Shown: positions 35,366-43,721 of the stretch, piece after piece
Numbering within the stretch: the stretch's first letter is position 1
How the letters are laid out: the number at the start of each line of letters is the position of its first letter
Assembly: GCA_017443765.1 (NCBI GenBank)
Contig: JAFSYB010000115.1
Location: 1 to 44,687 of the forward strand
From: Muribaculaceae bacterium
GTDB lineage: Bacteria; Bacteroidota; Bacteroidia; Bacteroidales; Muribaculaceae
Reading direction: 5' to 3'
DNA length: 44,687 bases
Made by a program: the position numbers and the translations under genes
Notes under the pieces: model-generated
What the model saw: the letters and a program-made list of their open reading frames with translations, nothing else
Databases searched by the model: none
What the model was told of the DNA's origin: nothing

Positions 35366-35490
35366 TTTATTTAAGCGTTTCCGAGACGCAGCCGAATTTC
35401 GCGTGCAACACGCTAATTCAGCGCTACGATTCCTTTGGCGGCTCCAATGGAGATTGCCAACGCACCCCCCATCGGGCAAGCACAGACAGC

Positions 35491-35534
35491 CCCCCTAAAG
35501 GGGGAGGCCATCATTTCCCCTCCTTTAGGAGGGG
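35491..35534. repeat. Paired C/G palindromes
   Basis: CCCCC-TAAA-GGGGG (35491-35504) and CCCCTCC-TTTA-GGAGGGG (35517-35534) follow each other in the gap 35366-35641. Such CCCCT..AGGGG palindromes recur between Bacteroidetes genes. Nothing else is recognised in that gap. Confidence 0.6.
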
Positions 35535-35641
35535 TTAGGGGAGGCCTTGAGGCCTTGGAACCAGGGGATAACGCCCATGCCAGACGTTACTGAGTCTTCT
35601 GTTCTTTCAGTCTTGAATCGCACTAATCAGGCTTTATGGAT

Positions 35642-36181
35642 TCATTGCTTGAGGACGTAAATGTCGGACAGGTTTCGGGCTTGCTCATCGAGGTCGAGGC
35701 CGTAGCCGATGATGAATTTCTTGGGTATGACAAAGCCCACATACTCAGGCGGTGTGCCGGCCTGGAGTGCGTCGGGCTTGAAGAGTAGCGCAGCCATCTT
35801 CACGCTGCGCGCTCCCTGCGCATTGAGCGTGTCGCGAAGCCTGACAGCGGTTCGGCCAGTGTCGACGATGTCCTCAACAATGATTACCTCACGTCCGGCG
35901 ACGGGTGTGGTGAGCCCCAGGATTTCGTTCACCTGCCCGGTGGACTGCGTGCCATCGTAGCTCTTGAAGCGAATGAACGCGATCTCGGCCTGGGGGATGT
36001 CGCAGGCCCGGAGGAGGTCGGCCGCAAACATGAACGCGCCATTAAGCACACAGAGGAGCAGCGGGTTGGGTGTGGCACAGTCGCGCTTGATTTCGCGGGC
36101 CACGCGCAGCACTTGCTGCTGAATCGCGTCACGGGTGATGAATGGCTCAAAGGTCATTCCCTGGTAGGTCACTTCTTTCAT
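35642..36181 (-). CDS. hpt: Hypoxanthine phosphoribosyltransferase
   Basis: 179 residues from the ATG at 36181 (MKEVTYQGMTFEPFITRDAI). The PRPP-binding loop EVIIVEDIVDTGRTAV (near 98-113), LLLCVLNGAFMFAADLLR near 41-58 and the KKFIIGYGLDLDEQARNLSD end are diagnostic. The enzyme salvages hypoxanthine and guanine to IMP and GMP using PRPP. A longer reading from 36355 would run through its own promoter and is rejected. It is divergent from the NAD(P)HX repair gene, with promoters back to back. Confidence 0.96.
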   Translation of the reverse strand: MKEVTYQGMTFEPFITRDAIQQQVLRVAREIKRDCATPNPLLLCVLNGAFMFAADLLRACDIPQAEIAFIRFKSYDGTQSTGQVNEILGLTTPVAGREVIIVEDIVDTGRTAVRLRDTLNAQGARSVKMAALLFKPDALQAGTPPEYVGFVIPKKFIIGYGLDLDEQARNLSDIYVLKQ

Positions 36182-36219
36182 CTGGCAATGAGGTAATGGG
36201 GTGAATAACGATTTTTTTG

Positions 36220-36251
36220 CAAAATTACACAGAATTGGGCGAATTGGCAAA
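36220..36251 (-). promoter_or_regulatory. Promoter of the hypoxanthine phosphoribosyltransferase gene
   Basis: Minus-strand TTTG (36251-36248), a 20-base gap and TAATTTTG (36227-36220), 39 bases before the ATG at 36181. Confidence 0.8.
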
Positions 36252-36320
36252 TTTCGGTAGGGCATAGTTTTTTTTAGAAAGTTTTTTTGCAATTGTAGTA
36301 CGCGAGTGTGAGAAAAGCAG

Positions 36321-36328
36321 TACCTTTG
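36321..36328 (+). promoter_or_regulatory. -7 box for the NAD(P)HX repair gene
   Basis: TACCTTTG fits TAnnTTTG 57 bases before the ATG at 36385. The -33 region is T-rich, without a correctly spaced TTTG. Confidence 0.6.
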
Positions 36329-36384
36329 TAATTCCAAACCACAAGCGAAACACACGTTTATTCATTTTAAGAGAGTTAGATGGT

Positions 36385-37905
36385 ATGAAGATATTCACAA
36401 CCGAAGGCATTCGCCACATTTGCCACAAGGCATTGGAGCACGACGACCTGTCGGCTCTTGAGTTAATGGAGCGTGCGGCCGAGAGCGTGACCTACGAGTT
36501 GATGTCGCGCTGGCGCATCTCACAACGATTTGTCATCTTCGCCGGTCCGGGCGACAACGGCGGCGATGCACTGGCCGTAGCGCGCCTGCTGCGGCAACAA
36601 GGTTATTACCCCGAGGTGTATTTGTTCAACATCAAGTCGTCGCAGCTGTCGCCTTGCTGCTCCACCAACCGCGACCGCCTGGCCGAGCTCGACGGCCTGG
36701 TGTTCCAGGAGGTGACCAACACTTTCGACCCGCCGGAATTGGGTCCTGGCGATGTGGTGATTGACGGCTTGTTCGGCTCGGGCCTCACCACTCCGCTTCG
36801 CGGCGGCTACACATCGCTGGTGCAGTACATCAACAACAGCAACGCCTACGTGGTGGCGCTCGATATGCCATCGGGGCTGTTCGGCGAGTGGAACATCGGC
36901 ACCGACAGCCGCAACATCATCCGCGCCGACCTCACGCTCACCTACCAGTATCACCGGCTGGCATTCTTCTTTGCCGAAAACGAGCGTTATCTGGGCGAGG
37001 TGAAAGTGCTCGACATGGAGCTGAATCCGGTGGGCGAGGCAGGCACGCCGACCGACTTTTACCTGTTTGAGGACGAGGATGTGCGTCGCGTGCTCAAGCG
37101 CCGGGAGAAATTCTGCAACAAATACGACAATGGAGCCATCTTGCTCGTTGCGGGCAGCTACGGCATGATGGGTGCCGCCGTGCTGGCCGCCCGCGGAGCC
37201 ATGCGCTCGGGGGCTGGCATTGTGACGGTGCACACGCCCCTGTGCGGCTACGACATCCTGCAAACCGCCGTGCCCGAGGCCATCGTGGAGCCCGACAGCG
37301 ACCGCCTGATCACCAAGGCGATTCCCATCAACCACAAGTACAGCGTGGTGGCCCTGGGCCCGGGCATGGGCACGAGCCAAGAAACGGTGAATGCCATCGA
37401 CACGTTTATCAAAACCTTCCGCACGCCATGCCTGCTCGATGCCGATGCGCTCAACTGCATCGCCATGCGCCAGCAGCTGATCAGGCTCATTCCGCACGGC
37501 TCGGTGCTCACGCCTCACGCCAACGAGTTTGACCGCTTGTTCGGACATCACCAGACCGACGAGGAACGGCTCAAGAAAGCCATCGACGTGTCGAAGCTCT
37601 ACGAAATCACTATTGTGCTCAAGGGTCACTACACGATGACCGTGCGCCCCGACGGCAAGGTGTATATCAACAGCAGCGGCAATTCGGGGATGGCCACGGC
37701 GGGTGCCGGCGACGTGCTCACGGGCGTGATTGCGTCGCTCATCGCGCAGGGCAACGCCCCCGACTGGAGCGTGGTGATGGGGGTGTATCTGCACGGTGTG
37801 GCCGGCGACCTGGCTGCCAAGGAACACGGCGAGTGGGGCGTGATGGCCAGCGACATCGCCGACAACCTGGGCCGAGCCATCAAGCAAGTGCTGGCAGCAC
37901 GGTAG
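36385..37905 (+). CDS. nnr: Bifunctional NAD(P)H-hydrate epimerase / ADP-dependent dehydratase
   Basis: 506 residues, the full fused length. The N-terminal epimerase (about 1-215) shows ALELMERAAESVTYEL, FAGPGDNGGDALAVARLL and VALDMPSGLFGE. The C-terminal ribokinase-like dehydratase (about 230-500) shows GAILLVAGSYGMMGAAVLAA, LGPGMGTS, LDADALN, LTPHANEFDRLF and the ATP-site NSGMATAGAGDVLTGVIASL (near 432-451). It repairs hydrated NAD(P)H, a damaged cofactor form. The gene has its own promoter, divergent from the hypoxanthine phosphoribosyltransferase gene. Confidence 0.96.
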   Translation: MKIFTTEGIRHICHKALEHDDLSALELMERAAESVTYELMSRWRISQRFVIFAGPGDNGGDALAVARLLRQQGYYPEVYLFNIKSSQLSPCCSTNRDRLAELDGLVFQEVTNTFDPPELGPGDVVIDGLFGSGLTTPLRGGYTSLVQYINNSNAYVVALDMPSGLFGEWNIGTDSRNIIRADLTLTYQYHRLAFFFAENERYLGEVKVLDMELNPVGEAGTPTDFYLFEDEDVRRVLKRREKFCNKYDNGAILLVAGSYGMMGAAVLAARGAMRSGAGIVTVHTPLCGYDILQTAVPEAIVEPDSDRLITKAIPINHKYSVVALGPGMGTSQETVNAIDTFIKTFRTPCLLDADALNCIAMRQQLIRLIPHGSVLTPHANEFDRLFGHHQTDEERLKKAIDVSKLYEITIVLKGHYTMTVRPDGKVYINSSGNSGMATAGAGDVLTGVIASLIAQGNAPDWSVVMGVYLHGVAGDLAAKEHGEWGVMASDIADNLGRAIKQVLAAR

Positions 37906-38040
37906 AAAGCCCCAAAAGGCTTCCAGCTCGGCACCACAAAAGCCCTTGAAGCCTTAGATTCGGCAGAAGTTATAGAAATCGAGAAATCCTTAAATATTGT
38001 CATTTTTGTCGATATAAAATTTCAATTTTTAATACTTGCG

Positions 38041-38080
38041 GCTGCCTCCCATCGCCCATTGGCAGGGCGATGGCGGCAGC
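38041..38080 (+). terminator. Two-part hairpin after the NAD(P)HX repair gene
   Basis: GCTGCC (38041-38046) and CATCGCCC (38050-38057) pair with GGGCGATG (38065-38072) and GGCAGC (38075-38080) around ATTGGCA, then TTGAGTTTTG. It lies 136 bases past the stop codon. The gap 37906-38040 shows only a weak AAGCC/GGCTT hairpin. Confidence 0.5.
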
Positions 38081-38133
38081 TTGAGTTTTGTGGAATAACG
38101 TAATTGCCAAATGTATAGAAGTGTTTCACGGGC

Positions 38134-38164
38134 TTGCGTGAGTGGGTAAAGATGCGTAACTTTG
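38134..38164 (+). promoter_or_regulatory. Promoter of the NlpC/P60 gene
   Basis: TTG (38134-38136), a 20-base gap and TAACTTTG (38157-38164). The leader to the ATG at 38275 is about 110 bases. Confidence 0.7.
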
Positions 38165-38274
38165 CACCGCCAAACAGCGAATAGGGCTATCTCGCACGTC
38201 GTTCCGATGTCCGTAACCCGCCCAGGCTCATGCGAGCCACTCAGGGCATTCCTGCTCGCACAAATCAAATATTT

Positions 38275-38826
38275 ATGACTTTTAGCAACATCACAAAGAA
38301 AATCGCATTTACACTTACAATCAGTTTCGCACTCATGCTGGGCGCAGTTCAGGCCAGTGGCCAGGAGCTCACCGCCCGCAAGCACGGCACCATCCGTGAG
38401 CAGGTCGAGCAGTCGGCCCTGCATCAGCATCAACTTCAGGTTCAAGAAATCCTCAACTACGCATATCAGTTCCGTGGCGTTCCATACCGCCATGGTGCGT
38501 CGTCGCCCCGCGCTTTCGACTGCTCGGGTTTCACGAGCTATGTGTTCAAGCGCTTTGGCATCCAGCTCGACCGCCGGTCGGGAGCCCAGATCAACGATGG
38601 CCGCCGCGTGTCGCGTAGCGAGCTCCGGCCGGGCGACTTGGTGTTTTTCAACGGGCGCGCGGTGAACAACCGCATTGGCCATGTTGGCATCGTCACCGAG
38701 GTTGACGGCAACGGCACCGGCTTCCGGTTTATTCACGCTGCCGTGCACACGGGCATCACCGTGAGCCACTCCAGCGAGAGCTACTACAGCCGCCGCTATA
38801 TGGGCGCGTGCCGCGTGGTGGAGTGA
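38275..38826 (+). CDS. Secreted NlpC/P60 family cysteine peptidase
   Basis: 183 residues from the ATG at 38275. Signal peptide (KKIAFTLTISFALMLGAVQA, about residues 8-27). Catalytic Cys in FDCSGFTSYVFKRFG (near 83) and His in IGHVGIVTEVDG (near 136), with a later His in FRFIHAAV. The YQFRGVPYRHGASSPRAFDC run before the Cys is the usual entry to the active site. Such endopeptidases cut D-iGlu-diamino-acid bonds in peptidoglycan stem peptides. The earlier in-frame start at 38230 would put a polar stretch before the signal peptide and is rejected. It is an independent transcript, with a promoter and a strong terminator. Confidence 0.93.
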   Translation: MTFSNITKKIAFTLTISFALMLGAVQASGQELTARKHGTIREQVEQSALHQHQLQVQEILNYAYQFRGVPYRHGASSPRAFDCSGFTSYVFKRFGIQLDRRSGAQINDGRRVSRSELRPGDLVFFNGRAVNNRIGHVGIVTEVDGNGTGFRFIHAAVHTGITVSHSSESYYSRRYMGACRVVE

Positions 38827-38900
38827 ACAAAAAAACAGGTGATGCAATACTCATCACAAATAGGTTATTGCTCGCAACCAAGTTTCATAATTCGTAATTC

Positions 38901-38947
38901 ATCAAGTTTTGAAAGGCTCTTGCAGACTTCAAAACTTGATTTTTTTT
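38901..38947 (+). terminator. Strong terminator after the NlpC/P60 gene
   Basis: ATCAAGTTTTGAA (38901-38913) pairs perfectly with 38928-38940 and is followed by seven T. The stretch between the stop codon and this hairpin contains a short TTCATAATTCGTAATTCAT stutter. Confidence 0.9.
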
Positions 38948-38983
38948 AGGTTGACTTTTATAGGTGGGGTCAATCATTTGCAC

Positions 38984-38991
38984 TATCTTTG
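38984..38991 (+). promoter_or_regulatory. -7 box upstream of the broken dockerin gene
   Basis: TATCTTTG fits TAnnTTTG 56 bases before the first possible start at 39047. The -33 region has CTTTTA rather than TTTG. Confidence 0.5.
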
Positions 38992-39046
38992 CAAATAATT
39001 GTTGTGCAAAGTTATATGCCACATACTATTCAGAAACAATAAATAA

Positions 39047-40092
39047 TTGATTATAAAGAAATTGCTACTTACCTTTGTGCTGATGTTTGCTGCGATAGCG
39101 GTGCAAGCCACCACCTACTACAACCTATGGATCAACGGTGTCGGGGTGACTGATGCCAATAACTACAATTTGAGTGTCATCAACGGTGTTACAGGAACTG
39201 CGTACTACGTGCCGTCCACCAATATTCTCGTGCTCAACAATGCCACCATGACTGTTGCTAACGCCCGCAACATTGACAACAACATTAAAGGGTTGAAAAT
39301 CTCCGTCACGGGAACATGCACACTCAACGTGACATCGGGGGAATATGCATCGTTGAGTACTGTAACGGCAACGATTGGGGGTAGTGGCACGCTGATTTGC
39401 AAAAGTGTCCAAAACCCAGGCTGTGTGATACAGTCCGACAAGATTCTCACTATTCAGGAAGGTGTGCAAGCGGATTTCAGGGGCACTTATGGCCTCTATG
39501 GTAAGTCGGGCACAGCCCAGCGGGTACTCGCCTGACCATCAAGGGCGCTAACACCATTGTCCAGGTCTCGGGGGCTTCGCGTGGCGCTATTCGCAATATT
39601 GCAGATTTCGTGCTCGAAGATGGACTGGCCATCACCAATCCGGCTGGCTGTTACTTTAGGTGGGTTCTATAAATTGCAAAAATGAGTAGCACTGTTTCGG
39701 CCATCTCGGTGCGTCTTGTCGGCATATTTTCCGCCAACTGTTTGACCCGCAGCCCGCTACTGTGTCGCTCATTTGGCGAAAAATCTGCTCGACAATACGC
39801 ACCAATCTGGCTCGAGCAATTTATAGAACCCACCTTTAATGACAATGCACTGCTTGATGCAAATGGCAACATTGCCTCGCAGGTCACCATCAGCAAGCCC
39901 GACGATAATGTGCGTGGCGACATCAATGCCAGCGGCAATGTCGATATCGACGACCTGAACATTTGCATCAACATCATTCTCGGAACGGCTGAAGCAAACA
40001 ACTATCCTGGCAAAGCTGATGTGAATAACAGCGGTATTGTCGACATCGATGACCTGAACATTATCATCAATATCATTTTGGGGAATGAGTGA
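39047..40092 (+). pseudogene. Secreted dockerin-type protein, broken by frameshift and MITE insertion
   Basis: The N-terminal part reads IIKKLLLTFVLMFAAIAVQA (signal peptide), then TTYYNLWINGVGVTDANNYN and a beta-rich domain. The only start is TTG at 39047; ATA stands where MKKLLLTF-type proteins would have ATG. Near 39517-39535 the frame must move by one base to continue as TRLTIKGANTIVQVSG ... LAITNPAGCYF. A MITE-like element then interrupts it at 39658-39837. After the insertion the same frame continues NDNALLDANGNIASQVTISK and ends in two type I dockerin repeats, GDINASGNVDIDDLNICINI and KADVNNSGIVDIDDLNIIIN. Removing 180 bases joins TAC TTT to AAT GAC in frame. The ligand of the dockerin is unknown. 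Confidence 0.8.
39658..39835. mobile_element. 178-bp MITE-like element with perfect 20-bp inverted ends
   Basis: AGGTGGGTTCTATAAATTGC (39658-39677) is exactly mirrored at 39816-39835. The flanks share TT (39656-39657 and 39836-39837), consistent with a 2-bp target duplication, so the inserted length is 180 bases. It carries no transposase. It interrupts a coding sequence that reads on correctly after its removal, which makes insertion, rather than an old structure, the best explanation. A diverged relative is at 11720-11957. Confidence 0.8.
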
Positions 40093-40270
40093 AACACACG
40101 CAGTCTCGCTCAATGGATAAAGGATGGAGTAATATTGAGAATAATTATGGCTCTGTATCGTTTTGTATGGGTGAACAGCTTGTGAATCACATACGTTTCC
40201 CAAGCTTTAAATCATGCGAAACAGGAAATTGGAAGACAACTTGAACAACCCCAAACAACCATTTCAAGCA

Positions 40271-40345
40271 ACTTCGACGCGTGCGCCGTGGGGTTTCTTT
40301 CACTTTGAGGCTCACGGCTCCAAGCAGACCTACTGCCTGCGCCTC
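40271..40345 (+). repeat. Dispersed intergenic repeat, copy C
   Basis: CTTCGACGCG, TGCGCCGTGG, TTTCACTTTGAGGC, AAGCAGACC and GCCTGCGCC occur in the same order as in copies A (2634-2735) and B (8331-8425, minus strand). The stretch 40093-40270 before it shows nothing recognisable. Confidence 0.7.
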
Positions 40346-40406
40346 ATCAGGCGTGCGCCGTGTCACGTGAGACTCGAACGCTCAACGCCGTGATAGACCT
40401 GGTCAC

Positions 40407-40581
40407 GAAGTTCCTCTTCGAGGCACGATGCGGGAGACCGCTCGGTGGCCAGCGGCGTGCATCTCCGATGCACAATGTTGAGGAAGGTTTTGAGGCTTTC
40501 AGCACCGCACGCTGCACTTCGTGGTTGCATGGTCTTCTAACATGGTATCGGATCTACGGCTCGACCGACCTCTTCGAGGTC
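40407..40581. repeat. Second array of miniature triloop hairpins
   Basis: CCTC-TTC-GAGG (40413-40423), GTGCATC-TCC-GATGCAC (40457-40473) and GACCTC-TTC-GAGGTC (40567-40581). The 22 bases at 40407-40428 are identical to 4402-4423. The phrase TAACATGGTATCGGATCTACGG corresponds to TAATATGGTGTCGGGTCTTCGA in the first array, so the two arrays share ancestry. Confidence 0.65.
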
Positions 40582-40641
40582 TTTGACCGCTTATCACACA
40601 CCCGAGCCGACCCAGATACACACGGTTTTGCAGGTGTCCCC

Positions 40642-40800
40642 TCATAACTCGTCACTCATCACTCGTAGCCCGTAACACGTAGCTCGTCACTCGTAGCTAG
40701 TAGCTAAATCTGTTTAATCTGTTAAATTTGTGGTTTTTAATGTTCAACGATAGCGCGAAGCCACTCGTAACTCGTCACTCGTAGCTCGTCACTCGTCACT
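40642..40800. repeat. ACTCGTCACTCGTAGC stuttering tracts
   Basis: Two runs (40645-40700 and 40758-40800) repeat TAACTCGTCACTC / ATCACTCGTAGC / CGTAGCTCGTC words, separated by an AT-rich stretch (TCTGTTTAATCTGTTAAATT). They end exactly at the stop codon of the minus-strand lyase gene. Confidence 0.65.
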
Positions 40801-42647
40801 CACTGTGGCTGTTGATGGCTGAACGTAGCCGTGATGGTGTGGCGAGTGCCACGCCGCACGGGGGCGTGGAAGCGAATGGCCTTCACCCCGGAGTTCTTGC
40901 TCTCGTAGCTGTTTGCCGGGGTGGCATCGCCGATTTCCCATTGTATGTTCAAGTCAGTGTCGATGCGCAGCCACATCGTCTTGCCACTCTCCTCGAGCTT
41001 GAGCGTACGGCTGTCTACCTGTGTGACCTTGCCCACATGCGACATCATGTTCCACCACAGCGTGGTGGCACCGGCTGCGGTGAAGCTGTCGGTAATCACG
41101 CAGCGGCTGCGGTCGACCAGGGCGTAGGTGCGCTCATAGTTCCGCACCTGGCCGGCGTAGAGCGGTGTGAGGTCGGCGGAGACCCACTGGTTGTCGGGGT
41201 CGCTGCCGCTTTTGGCAGCCTCGATGCTGGCAGTGACCACTTGCGGCTGGCGGTCGAAGGTTACCAGGTTGTGGTTGTTGGCATTGTAGCGATAGACCTC
41301 CCAGCGCTTAGAAGTAGGGCTCATATTCCACTGGCTGATGTGGTTGCGGTCGAGCACCACATAGTTCTCCGAGCCCAGGTCGGTGGCCCAAGTCACATAT
41401 TTTGAGTCAATGAAGAAGCTCCCCACGTCCATGTGTCCGTGTGGGTAGCTGGCACGCCCCAGCTTCACGCCGAGGAACATGGCATCTTGCTTGTTCCAGG
41501 CCGAGCGCATGGCGGCCACCACATTGCCGCCACGTCCCAGATAGGAAAGGCTTTTCGGAACCGGAATGTCCTGCCAGTCGGTTTCGGCGCCCCAAATCAG
41601 TATGGCCGGGGCCAAACGGTTGTCCTTGACGCGGGCATAACTCAAGCGGTTCATGGCCATGCGCTCGCTGTAGAGCAACGAGGCATCGCCGGTGCGCCGC
41701 GCAAGCCAAAAGATGGCCGGTGTCACATCTTGTGTGCTGGCAATGCCGCCATCGCTGTAGCAGAAGCTGTGGGCCGACGGGGTGAGCATATTCAGGAAAT
41801 AAGAGCCTGTGCGCAGAAAACCCGGTGCCTGCGAAAGATTGAAGTCTGTGCCAAAGTTCAGCTCCAGCACATCGAGGAGCAGGGCGTTGAAGTTGGTGCC
41901 GTAGGCCCAGTAGCTGGGGCCTTCGGGATAAACGCCATCGGGTGCATAGGCGGCCATGGCCAGCGGCAAGTGGTCGATGGCGCGGTTCACCACTTGCGCG
42001 GCCAGCTTGCTGTCGCACTCCCACACAGCCACAGCCCCCATCACCAGTGCAGCATGGCACACCTGGTTCCAGTTGTTGGTGCGGGTGTCGAACTGCTTGG
42101 TGTTTTCGGGCAGGAGCGAGGGTTTCAGGGCCATCTCTACAATAGCCTGCTCACAGAGGCGTCGCTGCTCGTTGGTGAGGCGGTCGTGCAGCCAGTCGTA
42201 GCCAAGGGCCATCGCGGCGGTCATCTCGGCAACATCAAGGAAATGAGCCGGGTGCCAGTCGGCAAAGGCCGCGGCGGCAACCATCTCGCGACAAGCCTGA
42301 TTGGCAAACTTCTCGTCGGCGGTCATGCGGTAGGCATAACTGAGGAAGAAAATACGCCGAAGATACTCCCTCGAAACGCCCAGCAGGTATTTGCCCACGA
42401 GTTTGTAGGGCTGCGGCTCGCGGCCCACCAGAGCGGTAGCTTCTTTGAGCAGGGTGTTGTGCACCCCCTTCCAAGTGACGCTGGAATCGATGTGTGCGGT
42501 GAGCTGCCGCTCGCCACCAGCGGGCAATAGCAGCCGCGGGTGGGCAGGCAATTGTGCACGGCTATCGACCTGCGCCCCGGCCCACACGGCAACCATGAGC
42601 AACATCAGCAACCATGCCGCCATGCGGCGAATGGAGTTGTGTTTCAT
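40800..42647 (-). CDS. Heparinase II/III-family protein (secreted polysaccharide lyase-like)
   Basis: 615 residues. Signal peptide MKHNSIRRMAAWLLMLLMVA to about residue 25. About 50-380 form an alpha/alpha toroid (ACREMVAAAAFADWHPAHFL, TAAMALGYDWLHDRLTNEQR, NNWNQVCHAALVMGAVAVWE, YPEGPSYWAYGTNF). From about 390 a beta-sandwich carries GRASYPHGHMDVGSFFID, the His/Asp block of heparinase II/III-like lyases. These enzymes cleave uronic-acid-containing polysaccharides by beta-elimination; the substrate is unknown. No SusC/SusD pair lies nearby. It is last in a four-gene minus-strand operon, 12 bases after the PH-domain gene. Confidence 0.87.
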   Translation of the reverse strand: MKHNSIRRMAAWLLMLLMVAVWAGAQVDSRAQLPAHPRLLLPAGGERQLTAHIDSSVTWKGVHNTLLKEATALVGREPQPYKLVGKYLLGVSREYLRRIFFLSYAYRMTADEKFANQACREMVAAAAFADWHPAHFLDVAEMTAAMALGYDWLHDRLTNEQRRLCEQAIVEMALKPSLLPENTKQFDTRTNNWNQVCHAALVMGAVAVWECDSKLAAQVVNRAIDHLPLAMAAYAPDGVYPEGPSYWAYGTNFNALLLDVLELNFGTDFNLSQAPGFLRTGSYFLNMLTPSAHSFCYSDGGIASTQDVTPAIFWLARRTGDASLLYSERMAMNRLSYARVKDNRLAPAILIWGAETDWQDIPVPKSLSYLGRGGNVVAAMRSAWNKQDAMFLGVKLGRASYPHGHMDVGSFFIDSKYVTWATDLGSENYVVLDRNHISQWNMSPTSKRWEVYRYNANNHNLVTFDRQPQVVTASIEAAKSGSDPDNQWVSADLTPLYAGQVRNYERTYALVDRSRCVITDSFTAAGATTLWWNMMSHVGKVTQVDSRTLKLEESGKTMWLRIDTDLNIQWEIGDATPANSYESKNSGVKAIRFHAPVRRGTRHTITATFSHQQPQ

Positions 42648-42659
42648 ACCTTTGTTGGA

Positions 42660-43001
42660 TTAAGATTGGATGGAACGTATCTGCCTTTGCAGCTCAAAAG
42701 GCCGCTTGATGTAGTGCATGGTAATGCTACCGGCGCCAGTGCCGGCCACAAACACGGTGCCATATCCAAAGATGCGTCCACAAATTGTTTCCTGCACATC
42801 AATGGTTTCGATTTTGGCAATCACCATCTCGTGGGTCTTGCGCCGCAACAAACCATGCCCATGAAAGAAGCGCTTGTTTGACAGGAAAATAGTGGTGGTG
42901 AGGTTGCGAATGAGCTTTGCCAGATTGAAGTAGGCCAGCCAGTGCAGCTTCACGTTGTAGAGTATTTGCTCGTCTTGAGCCAGAATGTTGTCGATGTTCA
43001 T
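42660..43001 (-). CDS. Short bacterial PH-domain protein (bPH2-like), lacking membrane helices
   Basis: 113 residues. IFLSNKRFFHGHGLLRRKTH, EMVIAKIETIDVQETICGRIFGYGTVFV and GTGAGSITMHYIKRPFEL match the bPH2 (YdbS/YdbT-like) fold. Normal members carry two membrane helices between the opening ILYNVKLHW and the SNKR block. Here only LAYFNLAKLIRNLTTTIF joins them, too short for two helices, so this copy seems to have lost the membrane hairpin or to be a soluble variant. The function is unknown. It lies between the DUF2461 gene and the lyase gene in one operon. Confidence 0.78.
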   Translation of the reverse strand: MNIDNILAQDEQILYNVKLHWLAYFNLAKLIRNLTTTIFLSNKRFFHGHGLLRRKTHEMVIAKIETIDVQETICGRIFGYGTVFVAGTGAGSITMHYIKRPFELQRQIRSIQS

Positions 43002-43039
43002 GGGGGTGTGGGAGCTATATCTGATAGACTATATTCTTG

Positions 43040-43705
43040 TTAATCAAATACATAGTTTAGGAAATCGTGCAAGGGTTTCAAGGGTTTCAGGTCGCTGGCC
43101 ACGCGCTCCACCCAGTCATCGCAGTCGAAGTAGTCCTCGCCGGGGTGCATCGCCAGGATATACTCCTTCATTTTCAGGAATTGAGCCAGAGGATGTTCCT
43201 TGGGGTATTCCTTGGGCATGGTTTTGAGCGCGTCGCTCTCCCAGGCATATCGCGAGGTGAGGTCGGGGTGGCCAACGATGCGCAGGAATTCCTCGGGCTC
43301 GGCATCGATGAGTGCCCGCAGCTTGCCGAGTATTGGTTTTTCGGGCCACCACACGCCGCCGCACAGCATGATCATGCCGGGCTGGAAATGGACATAGTAG
43401 CTGCTCATCACCGTGTGTCGCCCACCGCGGCCAAGCACGCCCGAGAAATAGTTCTTGTACGGAGCCTTGTTCTTGCTGAAACGCACATCGCGGTAGATGC
43501 GGTAAACGCAGTCCTTGAGCGGCAAGCCGCGCACATTGTCGTCGTAGTCAGCCACAAGGCCGATGAGGCGTTCCATGTCGCGTTCCCAGGAGCCGCGCAG
43601 GGCGTCGTAACCGGCCTTGTGTTCTTTAAACCACGAGCGGTCGTTGTTCGCCTCGAGCTGCCGCAGGAAGGCGAACACTTGTTTCATGTTGCTGGCTGAT
43701 TTCAT
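43040..43705 (-). CDS. DUF2461 domain-containing protein
   Basis: 221 residues. The family blocks are FLRQLEANNDRSWFKEHKAG, YRIYRDVRFSKNKAPYKNYF (near 68-87), SSYYVHFQPGMIMLCGGVWW and DALKTMPKEYPKEHPLAQFL. The family is widespread in Bacteroidetes, and its biochemical role is not known. A second in-frame ATG, at 43687, is an alternative start. The gene lies 16 bases after the secreted-protein gene and 38 before the PH-domain gene. Confidence 0.92.
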   Translation of the reverse strand: MKSASNMKQVFAFLRQLEANNDRSWFKEHKAGYDALRGSWERDMERLIGLVADYDDNVRGLPLKDCVYRIYRDVRFSKNKAPYKNYFSGVLGRGGRHTVMSSYYVHFQPGMIMLCGGVWWPEKPILGKLRALIDAEPEEFLRIVGHPDLTSRYAWESDALKTMPKEYPKEHPLAQFLKMKEYILAMHPGEDYFDCDDWVERVASDLKPLKPLHDFLNYVFD

Positions 43706-43721
43706 CGATGGGTATGGTGGG

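Noticed and set aside
35642..36355. N-terminally extended hypoxanthine phosphoribosyltransferase
   Set aside because: The extension crosses the promoter at 36220-36251, and the normal family start is at 36181.
38029..38847. 272-codon minus-strand frame opposite the NlpC/P60 gene
   Set aside because: It is antisense to a gene with a complete signal peptide, catalytic residues, promoter and terminator.
39682..40092. Independent 136-residue dockerin protein starting inside the MITE
   Set aside because: Its first 50 codons are MITE sequence with no signal peptide; it is better read as the 3' remnant of the interrupted gene.
40645..40800. CRISPR array or VNTR in the ACTCGTCACTC tract
   Set aside because: No constant repeat length, no regular unique spacers and no cas genes.
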